Below are positions 23,719 through 30,745 of a stretch of DNA of 33,015 nucleotides, in pieces (position 1 is the first letter of the stretch; the number at the start of each line of letters is the position of its first letter). This DNA comes from Yinghuangia elevatio (GTDB taxonomy: Bacteria; Actinomycetota; Actinomycetes; Streptomycetales; Streptomycetaceae): the NCBI RefSeq assembly GCF_040649515.1, contig NZ_JBEZFP010000103.1, forward strand, positions 1 to 33,015. The letters are read 5' to 3'. The notes under the pieces are model-generated. The model ran no database searches. It worked only from the letters and a program-made list of their open reading frames with translations, and was not told the DNA's origin. The translations under genes and the position numbers were made by a program.

Positions 23719-23727
23719 TGTGGACAA
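23719..23727 (-). promoter_or_regulatory. Perfect DnaA box
   Basis: The minus strand reads TTGTCCACA, the preferred Streptomyces DnaA box, in the 182-bp divergent space between mrx1 and uvrD2. Just beside it TCCACA-AG-TGTGGA (23702-23715) forms an inverted pair of partial boxes. Confidence 0.5.
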
Positions 23728-23766
23728 CACCATGTCGGTGAGGGTGGGTCCTGAGAGGATGTCCCG

Positions 23767-26187
23767 GTGATCGACCAGTACGGGCCCCCGCCGACCTCCG
23801 ACGAGATCCTGGACGCGCTCGACCCCGAGCAGCGCCGGGTCGCCAAGTCCGTCGACGGTGCCGTCTGCGTGCTCGCGGGCGCGGGCACCGGCAAGACCCG
23901 TGCCATCACCCACCGCATCGCGTACGGCGTGCTCACCGGCGTCATGCAGCCGACCCAGACGCTCGCGGTCACGTTCACCGCGCGGGCCGCCGGGGAGATG
24001 CGCGGCCGGCTGCGTCAGCTCGGGGTGGCCGGCGTGCAGGCGCGCACGTTCCACTCGGCGGCGCTGCGCCAGCTCCAGTTCTTCTGGCCGCGCACCTACG
24101 GGGTGAACGCGCCCCGGCTCGTCGAGCGCAAGGTCCCGCTGGTCGCCGAGGCGGTGCAGCACTGCCGGCTGCGTGCCGACCGGGCCGAGCTGCGCGACCT
24201 CACCGGCGAGATCGAGTGGGCCAAGGCGACCCAGACCGCCCCCGACGACTACCCGGCGCAGGTGCTTGCGTCCAAGCGCAAGCCGCCGCGGGATGCCGCC
24301 GAGGTGGCGCGAATCTATGCGGCGTACGAGAAGCTCAAGGCCGGCCAGGGCCGCATGGACTTCGAGGACGTCCTGCTGCTGACCGTCGGCCTGCTCGACG
24401 ACCGACTCGAGGTCCGTGAGCAGGTGCAGGCGCAGTACCGGCACTTCACCGTCGACGAGTACCAGGACGTCAACCCGCTCCAGCAGCGGCTTCTCGACCT
24501 GTGGTCGCAGAACGCCCGCAGCCTCTGCGTGGTCGGCGACGCGAGCCAGACCATCTACTCCTTCACCGGGGCGACCCCGGGCTTCCTGCTCGGTTTCCGG
24601 CACCGGCACCGCGCGGCGGAGGTCGTCGAGCTGGTCCGCGACTACCGTTCGTCGCCCCAGGTCGTGCGGCTGGCGAACCGGCTGCTGACGCACGCCACCG
24701 GTGAGGCCGCCAAGCACCGCCTGGAGCTGATCTCGCAGCGCGAGGACGGCCCCGAGCCGGACTTCGTGGAGTTCGCCGACGAGCCCGGCGAGGCGGAGGG
24801 CATCGCCCGCCGGGTGCGCAAACTGCTCGACCAGGGCGTGCGGGCCGCCGAGATCGCCGTGCTGTTCCGCACCAACTCGCAGTCGGAGGGGTACGAGCAG
24901 GCGCTCGCCGACCTCGGCATCCCGTACGTCCTGCGGGGCGCCGAGCGCTTCTTCGAACGCCCCGAGGTGCGCCACGCCGCCGTGCTGCTGCGCGGCGCCG
25001 CGCGTTCGGCGGGGGCCGCGGACGACGCGGGCGGCCTCGCCGCGGAGGTCGGCGCCGTGCTGGTGTCCGGGGGATGGACCCCGGAGCCGCCCGGCGGATC
25101 CGGTCAGGTGCGGGAGCGCTGGGAGTCGCTGAACGCGCTCGTACGCCTCGCCGAGGACTTCTCCGCGGCGCGCCCCGAGGCGACGCTCGCGGACTTCGTG
25201 GAGGAGCTGGCCGAGCGCGCCGCAGCCCAGCACGCCCCGACCGTGGAGGGTGTCACCCTCGCCTCCCTGCACGCGGCCAAGGGCCTGGAGTGGGACGCCG
25301 TGTTCCTGGTCGGCCTGACCGAGGGCATGATGCCGATCCACTACGCCGACACCGCGGACAAGGTCGAGGAAGAGCGACGGCTGCTGTACGTCGGGATCAC
25401 GCGCGCCCGTGAGCACCTGACGTTGTCGTGGGCGATGGCCCGCTCGCCCGGCGGCCGCCCCGGGCGCGGCCCCTCCCGGTTCCTCGACGGTCTGCGCGGC
25501 ACCGGCTCGGGGGCACCCGGCCGGGCGGCGCAGGGGCGTTCCGCCACGACCGGTGCGGGCTCGTCGTGGGGTCCGGGCGAGCCGAGGGCGGCGCGGCGTG
25601 CGAAGGCGGGGCCGGTGCGCTGCCGGGTCTGCGGGCGCGGGCTGACCGAGGCCGCCGAACGCAAGCTGGCCCGCTGCATGGAGTGCCCGTCGGACGTCGA
25701 CGAGGCGATGTTCGAGCGGCTCCGGGAGTGGCGCCTCGGCCAGGCCCGGCTGCTGGGGCAGCCCGCGTACTGCGTGTTCACGGATGCCACGCTGACCGCG
25801 ATCGCGGAGGCCCAGCCGGGCTCGGTGAACCAGCTCGCGGCGATCTCCGGAGTGACCCGTACCAAGATCAACAAATTCGGCGAGGACGTCCTCGCCATCG
25901 TCGCCGGCCGCGACCCCGAGGAGCTCGCGGACGCGTACGATCCGGGCGCCGACGAGGACCCCGGATCGCCCGGTGACCTGGCCGGCGATCCGACGGCTGA
26001 ACTGCCGGGTGATCTGCCGGGTGAGCTGCCGGGCGACCCGCCCGACGAAGACGCCTTCCGGGTGGCGGGCGAAGTGCCCGGAGAGGCCTGGGAAGTACCG
26101 CGTCGGAGGGCTCCTGACGAGGGATTTCCCTCAAGTGACCCCAGACACGCGGAAAATAGTTTGCGCTCTTCTCGGAAGCGCATCTAA
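23767..26187 (+). CDS. uvrD2: ATP-dependent DNA helicase UvrD2
   Basis: An 806-residue superfamily 1 helicase. Motifs are LAGAGTGKTRA (about 37-47), TVDEYQDVN (about 228), GDASQTIYSFTGA (about 257), SLHAAKGLEWDAVFLVG (about 500) and LLYVGITRAREHL (about 538). Behind the motor lie a four-cysteine module (CRVC and CMEC, about 618-641) and an HRDC domain (about 647-715), the arrangement that defines mycobacterial UvrD2. The C-terminal tail is a Pro/Gly/Asp/Glu repeat (GDLPGELPGD) and is probably disordered. It unwinds 3'-tailed duplex DNA in repair. GTG 23767 is preceded by GAGAGGA seven bases upstream. The last twelve or so codons also contain the wblC promoter. Confidence 0.95.
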   Translation: MIDQYGPPPTSDEILDALDPEQRRVAKSVDGAVCVLAGAGTGKTRAITHRIAYGVLTGVMQPTQTLAVTFTARAAGEMRGRLRQLGVAGVQARTFHSAALRQLQFFWPRTYGVNAPRLVERKVPLVAEAVQHCRLRADRAELRDLTGEIEWAKATQTAPDDYPAQVLASKRKPPRDAAEVARIYAAYEKLKAGQGRMDFEDVLLLTVGLLDDRLEVREQVQAQYRHFTVDEYQDVNPLQQRLLDLWSQNARSLCVVGDASQTIYSFTGATPGFLLGFRHRHRAAEVVELVRDYRSSPQVVRLANRLLTHATGEAAKHRLELISQREDGPEPDFVEFADEPGEAEGIARRVRKLLDQGVRAAEIAVLFRTNSQSEGYEQALADLGIPYVLRGAERFFERPEVRHAAVLLRGAARSAGAADDAGGLAAEVGAVLVSGGWTPEPPGGSGQVRERWESLNALVRLAEDFSAARPEATLADFVEELAERAAAQHAPTVEGVTLASLHAAKGLEWDAVFLVGLTEGMMPIHYADTADKVEEERRLLYVGITRAREHLTLSWAMARSPGGRPGRGPSRFLDGLRGTGSGAPGRAAQGRSATTGAGSSWGPGEPRAARRAKAGPVRCRVCGRGLTEAAERKLARCMECPSDVDEAMFERLREWRLGQARLLGQPAYCVFTDATLTAIAEAQPGSVNQLAAISGVTRTKINKFGEDVLAIVAGRDPEELADAYDPGADEDPGSPGDLAGDPTAELPGDLPGELPGDPPDEDAFRVAGEVPGEAWEVPRRRAPDEGFPSSDPRHAENSLRSSRKRI

Positions 26188-26190
26188 CCT
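26153..26190 (+). promoter_or_regulatory. wblC promoter with AT-rich WhiB7 box
   Basis: AAAATA (26153-26158) lies two bases before the -35 TTGCGC (26161-26166). After an 18-base spacer comes the -10 TAACCT (26185-26190), so transcription should start near 26197. An AT-rich element just upstream of the -35 is the known mark of WhiB7/WblC-activated SigA-type promoters, including its own. The element lies within the 3' end of uvrD2. Confidence 0.65.
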
Positions 26191-26192
26191 CA

Positions 26193-26222
26193 CGAGCACG
26201 GTCAACGTGTTGACCGTGCTCG
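26193..26222 (+). terminator. 13-bp hairpin at the start of the wblC leader / end of uvrD2
   Basis: A perfect stem of 26193-26205 with 26210-26222 and a 4-base loop, beginning six bases after the uvrD2 stop and almost at the predicted wblC transcription start. No T tract follows. It could end uvrD2 transcripts, protect the 5' end of the wblC mRNA, or both. Confidence 0.6.
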
Positions 26223-26341
26223 GTCGCGAGATCGGGCAGTGCAGCGCACCAGGCTGCACCAGCTGCACCGGCCGAATGCCAGACATCGGATCCGCCCAGC
26301 AGGCGGCGCCACGAGACCTCTCGGGAAGGGAGGCGAACGAC

Positions 26342-26737
26342 ATGATGACCAACCGCAAACTCGCAGTTGTCGCCACTGCCGTCGCGCCCGCCGTGATGTC
26401 GGTGCGCTCTGCTGAGCTGGGTTCGCCGAAGCCTGCCTCCGTCCTGACCCTCAAGGGTCGGACCCCGTCCCTCGCGTATGCCGGGACCGATGCCCGCATC
26501 ATCACCGCTGATCTGCCCGCATTGGGCGGTCGTGGCGAACGCATCGGTCTGGCGTCAAACGTCGAGCTGGGTTGGCAAGGCAGCGAGCGCACCAGTGTCA
26601 TCACGCGCGATGAGCGACCGTCGGCATCGATCGTGGCGGCATGTGAGCAGCAGCAGGTCGAGGACATGGCTCAGGCCATGGGCACGACCGGATTTGCCGG
26701 TATGCACGGGTACCCGTCCTGGAGGACGCGAACCTGA
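26342..26737 (+). CDS. Leader ORF upstream of wblC
   Basis: A 131-codon frame starting ATG ATG, with GGGAGG eight bases upstream, a good ribosome site. The product starts MMTNRKLAVVATAVAPAVM and has no family I recognise. Codon third positions are less GC-biased than in neighbouring genes, but the frame stays open to its TGA at 26735-26737. It lies wholly within the predicted wblC leader. Its last codons cover the left arm of the antiterminator helix, so translating it would influence attenuation; this is inferred. A shorter in-frame upstream ORF could do the same, for example ATG 26702 (11 codons), which lacks a ribosome site. Translation of an upstream ORF is established for whiB7/wblC control in actinobacteria; whether this long frame yields a stable protein is unclear. 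Confidence 0.45.
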   Translation: MMTNRKLAVVATAVAPAVMSVRSAELGSPKPASVLTLKGRTPSLAYAGTDARIITADLPALGGRGERIGLASNVELGWQGSERTSVITRDERPSASIVAACEQQQVEDMAQAMGTTGFAGMHGYPSWRTRT

Positions 26738-26765
26738 CGTTGAGTCAGGTCGGCTTCTCCAGGGC
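26716..26765 (+). promoter_or_regulatory. Antiterminator helix of the wblC leader
   Basis: Bases 26716-26726 pair with 26755-26765 over 11 bp (nine Watson-Crick, two G-U). They enclose a small hairpin (26732-26738 with 26744-26750) that holds the leader ORF stop codon. Bases 26761-26765 are shared with the left arm of the downstream terminator, so the two structures exclude each other. Confidence 0.55.
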
Positions 26766-26805
26766 CGCGGAACCCGTACACCGGGATCCGCGGCCCTTGT
26801 CTTTG
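26761..26805 (+). terminator. Attenuator (intrinsic terminator) of the wblC leader
   Basis: AGGGCCGCGGA (26761-26771) pairs perfectly with 26787-26797. After one A-A mismatch, CCCG pairs with CGGG and closes a 5-base loop. The T-rich stretch TTGTCTTTG follows. It lies about 95 bases before the wblC start, so it should stop transcripts before the gene unless the antiterminator forms. Confidence 0.75.
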
Positions 26806-26898
26806 CCCTGAAAGCCCCGGCAGGACGCGTCCACCAGGACCGCGAAGCGCAACCAAGTGGCAGCAATGCCAACCAAGTTCATTCACAAGGAGCACCAC

Positions 26899-27237
26899 GT
26901 GCCGTTCGACAAGCCGCCCACTGCGACTGCTCTAGCCGTACCTGTACCGGAGGTAGACCTGATGACCCTGACCGCGTTCGACGACATCGAGACCGTCGAG
27001 GGCACCATCCCCTGCCGTTCCTACGACCCCGAGGTCTTCTTCGCCGAGTCGCCCGCCGACGTCGAGTACGCGAAGGCCCTCTGCGGCGAGTGCCCGGTCC
27101 GTGCCGCGTGCCTCCAGGGCGCTCTTGAGCGCCGCGAGCCGTGGGGTGTCTGGGGTGGCGAGCTGTTCATCCAGGGTGTGGTCGTGGCGCGGAAGCGTCC
27201 GCGTGGCCGTCCGCGCAAGACGGAGGTCGCCGCGTGA
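26899..27237 (+). CDS. wblC: WhiB-family regulator WblC (WhiB7)
   Basis: A 112-residue WhiB-like iron-sulfur regulator. Cys39, Cys62, Cys65 and Cys71 form the C-x22-C-x2-C-x5-C cluster site. REPWGVWGGE is the beta-turn that contacts region 4 of the primary sigma factor, and RPRGRPRK near the C-terminus is the AT-hook typical of WhiB7/WblC. The protein activates resistance genes after ribosome-targeting antibiotics and activates its own promoter. GTG 26899 has AAGGAG six bases upstream; ATG 26962 (91 residues) has GGAGG eight bases upstream, so two starts are equally well equipped. Expression is probably governed by the promoter and attenuator described upstream. A small basic protein gene follows closely. 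Confidence 0.95.
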   Translation: MPFDKPPTATALAVPVPEVDLMTLTAFDDIETVEGTIPCRSYDPEVFFAESPADVEYAKALCGECPVRAACLQGALERREPWGVWGGELFIQGVVVARKRPRGRPRKTEVAA

Positions 27238-27299
27238 ACCCCGCCGACCTGCCCCGAGCAGCCACCGTCCAGCGCACCAAGACCGCAAGCCAGGAACCG

Positions 27300-27533
27300 A
27301 TGACCGCCCAGAACCCCTCCACCCCGAACCACCAGATCCCGATGCTGGACAGGAGCCGTGAGATGCATCTTCTCCATGAAGCGCTCGCAAGAGCGCAGAT
27401 GGAGGAACGACTACGCGAGGCCGAACTGCACCGCAGGGCAGCCCACGTCCGCGCCGCGCGCAAGATGAAGCGCCGCGCCGAGGTGGCCTCGCTGCGGGCC
27501 CGCAGGGCTCTCGCCCTCGCCGTCATGCAGTAA
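27300..27533 (+). CDS. Small basic coiled-coil-like protein downstream of wblC
   Basis: A 77-residue protein from ATG 27300 (AGGA four bases upstream). Alternatively 99 residues from GTG 27234, which overlaps the wblC stop as GTGA and would allow translational coupling. The C-terminal 55 residues are a continuous Ala/Arg/Glu/Leu-rich helix (LHEALARAQMEERLREAELH, then several RRA and RAR steps), strongly basic towards the end, suggestive of a coiled coil or nucleic-acid contact. I recall similar small proteins behind wblC in streptomycetes, but no function is known to me. It is almost surely cotranscribed with wblC and hence antibiotic-inducible. Confidence 0.7.
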   Translation: MTAQNPSTPNHQIPMLDRSREMHLLHEALARAQMEERLREAELHRRAAHVRAARKMKRRAEVASLRARRALALAVMQ

Positions 27534-27544
27534 CCGACGACGCG

Positions 27545-27559
27545 GGGTCGTTCCGACCC
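27545..27559 (+). terminator. Small hairpin after the wblC operon
   Basis: GGGTCG-TTC-CGACCC begins 11 bases beyond the small gene's stop. It is weak and lacks a T tract, and may work together with the stronger hairpin downstream. Confidence 0.35.
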
Positions 27560-27637
27560 GAGAACCAAGCAGTGGCACGACACGCGGCATGAAGTAGGCC
27601 GCGGAAAAACCTGCCGACACCTGCCGGAGACGAAACC

Positions 27638-27667
27638 AGGGCGGGCACCCGAGAGGGTGCCCGCCCT
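27638..27667. terminator. Bidirectional terminator between the wblC operon and the ABC1 gene
   Basis: A perfect 13-bp inverted repeat (27638-27650 with 27655-27667) with a GAGA loop in a convergent intergenic region. The rest of 27668-27897 contains GACCGAGGA-type short repeats (about 27761-27801) and no gene I can support. Confidence 0.8.
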
Positions 27668-27897
27668 GCGCGCGTCCGGGTCGTATCCGACAACCCGCTG
27701 CCCATGTGGCGTCGGCCGCGCCCTGGTCCTCGCAGCCCTGGAGGCGAACGCTCTGCGGAGGACCGAAGACCGAGGACTGACCGAGGACCATGACCGAGGA
27801 TTCGGGATCCGGCAGCCGAGGTCCGCACGCGGCGCGGAGAGCCTGCCCCTTCACCTTCGGGCGCCCGAACGGCGGGTCGCGCCAAGGGTGATCGCGG

Positions 27898-29439
27898 TTA
27901 TCGCGAACGCCGCTTCTTGTCCGCGACGTCGCCCTTCGCGGCCGAGTCTTTCGTGGCCGAGCCCTTGGTGAGTCCGCCCCGTGCGATCTCGGCGCCTTCG
28001 TCGACAAGGCCTTGGTCGAGGGCGCTTTCGTCGAGGACGGCTTGTTCGACGCCGGCCTCGTCCCGGGCGACCTCGTCGAACTCGCCGTAGTCGTCCAGCT
28101 CTTCGTCGATCTCGAACTCCAGCTCGGCGAACCCCGGGAGCCAGCACTCCAGTTCCTCGCGGAACGGCACCTCGGCGTTGAGCTGGCACAGCACGCCGAT
28201 CGTGCTGAGCGTGACGCGGTGGATCAGCAGGTAGTTCGGCGGCAGGTTGAGCTGACGGGCCATCTGCGACGCCGGGTTGCGCGGGTCGCCGATGCGTGCG
28301 CCCTGGAGCCGCATCCACGCGCGCGTGAACTGGAACCGATCGACCTGCGCGGGCTCGACCATCGGCAGCAGGTAGTCGAGGACTTCCTGCGCGTCGAGTT
28401 GGATCGACGGCTTCACGAAGCCCTCGGAGCGCAGCACCTCCATCACGCCCTCGGCCTCGTTGTCGAGGGCGAGCCGCATCGCCATGCCGATCGGCTCGGG
28501 CAGCCCGTCCGGCAGGCGGTTGACGGTGCCGAAGTCCAGGACGCCGAGCCGGCCGTCGGGCATCAGCCGGAAGTTGCCCGGGTGCGAGTCGGCGTGCAGC
28601 ATGCCGGTGCGCACCGGGCCCGAGAACAGGAACCGCACCAGCAGGTGACCCGCCTGGTCGCGTTCCTCCTGGGTGCCCTTGTCGATGATGCGCGACAGCG
28701 GAGTGCCGGCCATCCACTCGGTGACCAGCACCCGCTCGGCCTGGAAGACCACGCGCGGGACGAAGATGTCCGGGTCGTCCTCGAACTCGTCCGCGTGGGC
28801 CTGCTGGGCCTCGGCCTCCAGCTGGTAGTCGAGCTCCTCCGCCACCCGGGCCTTGAGCTCCGCGATCAGCGGTTTGACGTCGATGCCCGGGATCAGCGCG
28901 CCGGCGAACCGGGCGACGTGCCCGAGCTGGTTGAGGTCGGAGATCAGCGCGTCTCCGGCACCCGGGTACTGGATCTTCACGGCGACCTCGCGGCCGTCGT
29001 GCCAGACCGCGCGGTGCACCTGGCCGATCGACGCCGCCGCGGCCGGCTTGTCGTCGAACTCCTGGAACAGGCCGCGCCAGTCGGAGCCCAGGTTCTCCGT
29101 GAGGGCCTTGTGGATCGTGCGGGCCGGCATCGGCGGTGCGGCGTCCTGGAGCTTGGTCAGTGCGGCCCGGTACGGCCCCGCCACCTCCTCGGGCAGCGCG
29201 GCCTCGAAGACGGACAGCGCCTGCCCGAGCTTCATGGCGCCGCCCTTGAGCTCACCGAGCACCTTGAACATCTGTTGCGCGGTGCGCTCCTGGAGTTCGG
29301 CAGCGACGATCTCCGCGGGTCGGCCTCCTATCCGCCGCCCGAGTCCCAACGTGGCCCTACCCGCGACCCCGAGGGGAAGCGTGGCGAGCTTGGCCGTCCG
29401 GGTCACTGCCCTACGCGGTAGATCGCTCACGCGTTCCAT
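27898..29439 (-). CDS. ABC1/UbiB-family atypical kinase
   Basis: A 513-residue ABC1 (ADCK/UbiB) protein. The family-specific KxGQ motif is at Lys70-Gln73 (MKLGQALS), the Ala-rich loop that replaces the glycine loop is at about 133-140 (AAAASIGQ), the ATP lysine is Lys155 in VAVKIQYPG, the catalytic loop is HADSHPGNF (Asp284, Asn289) and the metal loop is LDFG (Asp302). All core residues are present. The C-terminal 60 residues are Asp/Glu-rich and then Lys-rich, likely disordered. Such proteins have ATPase activity linked to lipid or quinone metabolism. The mycobacterial homologue Rv3197 sits beside whiB7 and has been tied to macrolide tolerance within the WhiB7 regulon, so a role in WblC-type intrinsic resistance is inferred. 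It lies 37 bp behind the E1-like gene on the same strand. Confidence 0.92.
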   Translation of the reverse strand: MERVSDLPRRAVTRTAKLATLPLGVAGRATLGLGRRIGGRPAEIVAAELQERTAQQMFKVLGELKGGAMKLGQALSVFEAALPEEVAGPYRAALTKLQDAAPPMPARTIHKALTENLGSDWRGLFQEFDDKPAAAASIGQVHRAVWHDGREVAVKIQYPGAGDALISDLNQLGHVARFAGALIPGIDVKPLIAELKARVAEELDYQLEAEAQQAHADEFEDDPDIFVPRVVFQAERVLVTEWMAGTPLSRIIDKGTQEERDQAGHLLVRFLFSGPVRTGMLHADSHPGNFRLMPDGRLGVLDFGTVNRLPDGLPEPIGMAMRLALDNEAEGVMEVLRSEGFVKPSIQLDAQEVLDYLLPMVEPAQVDRFQFTRAWMRLQGARIGDPRNPASQMARQLNLPPNYLLIHRVTLSTIGVLCQLNAEVPFREELECWLPGFAELEFEIDEELDDYGEFDEVARDEAGVEQAVLDESALDQGLVDEGAEIARGGLTKGSATKDSAAKGDVADKKRRSR

Positions 29440-29476
29440 TGTGGGGGATGCACAGCGCTGTCATGCGTGATCGCGG

Positions 29477-30640
29477 TCACGACGCCGCTGCCCGAGGGTG
29501 CGTCGCGACCGCGAACGCCCCGCAACCGCACTCCGCATTCGGGTGCCAGCTGCGCCTGCGCATCGCGCCGTCGGGCAGCGCGATCTCCAAGGTGCCGCCG
29601 GTTGCGGTCGGCGTGTCCCCGTCCAGATGTATGAGGAGTTGCAGCGCCGCCTGCGCCGCAACCGCGGTGGCCAGGACGCCGTCGCACGGCCGGTCCTCCC
29701 ATCTGCGGGCGGGTGCCGAGTACTGCGCCGCGAGCCGGGGCCATGCCGGGTCGCGGTCCCGGCGGTAAAGGTCAAGGCAGCGCCCGCACGCCGACCGGCC
29801 CGGATCCACGAACGGCCCCACGATGCCGGTGGTCTCGCGGACGTCCGCGTACAGGTGCGGGATGCACGCCGTGGCCAGGCGCTCCAGCAGGGCCGGCTCG
29901 GGACGCAGGCCCTCGGTCGCGAGCACCACGGCGTCGGGCCGGGTACGGCCGGGCGGCGCACTCAGCCGTACCTCGGGCGCAACCCGCCGCAGCGCCTCGC
30001 GCGCGGCGGTCTCGCGGCGCTTGCGCACGCCGTCCCAGGATCCGGCGGCGGCCCCGGCGTCGGCCGGGCAGAACGGCCGGGAGTCGCCGACCTCGACCGT
30101 GCCGACGCCTGCCGCCGCGAGCAGGGTCGCGGTCGCCGCCCCGACCCGCCCCGCGCCGCGCACCACGACCCGGGCCGCGGCCCGCCGGGCGAGCACGCCC
30201 TCGCCGCCGTCGGGACCCGGCCGCACGAGAGACGCGGACGCCCGATCGGGGGCGAGCCGATCCCGTGCGAGCCGACCGGCATGCCGACCGGGAGCCTGTG
30301 AGCCGGACGCGTGTGGGCCGGGTGCGTACGGCCCGGGGGCGTGCCGGCCCGGTCCGTGCCGGGTACCCGGCCGTGGCGTCCCGGCGTCGGCGTCCTCCAG
30401 CAGGTCGGCCTCCGCGAGGACGTCGAGCAGGGCCCGGGTGCGTCCGGCCGCGACCCCGAGGCGCCCCGCGCTCTCGTACAGCTGGTCGGGGGTACGGGTG
30501 CCGTCGAGCCGGTCGAGCAGGCGGGCGAGTGCGGGGTCGAGGCCGGTCAGCAGAAGCGCGCGGGCCGGGTCCAGGCCGAACTGGAGGGTGCGCTGATCGC
30601 GCCACATCCGGACGAGCGCGGGGCGGAGTCGGGGTCGCAT
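29477..30640 (-). CDS. E1-like (ThiF/TOMM-type) protein with PqqD/RRE-like N-terminus
   Basis: A 387-residue protein. Residues 1-85 (LQFGLDPARALLLTGLDPAL... LYESAGRLGV... LLDVLAEADLLED) resemble the winged-helix PqqD-like recognition element fused to E1-like proteins of azoline (TOMM) biosynthesis. A Gly/Pro/His-rich linker (about 90-125) follows, then an E1-like Rossmann domain with GAGRVGAATA (162-171) and paired cysteines Cys285/Cys288 and Cys371/Cys373, presumably binding zinc. The adenylation residues seen in MoeZ (D-E-S-N-L-x-R-Q, D-G-T-D-N) are missing, so it may bind a partner rather than act as an E1. ATG 30640 has GGGAGG closely upstream. It corresponds to mycobacterial Rv3196 and forms an operon with the ABC1 gene. 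No YcaO gene or precursor peptide is seen nearby. Confidence 0.8.
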   Translation of the reverse strand: MRPRLRPALVRMWRDQRTLQFGLDPARALLLTGLDPALARLLDRLDGTRTPDQLYESAGRLGVAAGRTRALLDVLAEADLLEDADAGTPRPGTRHGPGRHAPGPYAPGPHASGSQAPGRHAGRLARDRLAPDRASASLVRPGPDGGEGVLARRAAARVVVRGAGRVGAATATLLAAAGVGTVEVGDSRPFCPADAGAAAGSWDGVRKRRETAAREALRRVAPEVRLSAPPGRTRPDAVVLATEGLRPEPALLERLATACIPHLYADVRETTGIVGPFVDPGRSACGRCLDLYRRDRDPAWPRLAAQYSAPARRWEDRPCDGVLATAVAAQAALQLLIHLDGDTPTATGGTLEIALPDGAMRRRSWHPNAECGCGAFAVATHPRAAAS

Positions 30641-30736
30641 CGGGGCCTCCCGTATCGGATCGTCACAGCCGGCGGACCGAGGGTGATCGGCCGTCGGGGG
30701 ACAGCTTCACCCGGTGGTTGCGGGGCGTGGCGTCGG

Positions 30737-30745
30737 TTGTCCACA
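30737..30745 (+). promoter_or_regulatory. Perfect DnaA box
   Basis: TTGTCCACA, identical to the preferred Streptomyces DnaA box, lies in the 252-bp divergent region between the E1-like and metallopeptidase genes. It is beside an unusually AT-rich patch (30755-30800) that contains the palindrome GATTAATC (30764-30771). Confidence 0.5.

Noticed and set aside
23732..23754. ATGTCGGTG upstream of uvrD2 as a PafBC-type promoter.
   Set aside because: The -35 half fits well, but no TAnnnT hexamer follows after eight bases, so the promoter is incomplete.
26276..26341. Extension of the wblC leader ORF to ATG 26276.
   Set aside because: No ribosome site there, whereas GGGAGG stands eight bases before ATG 26342.
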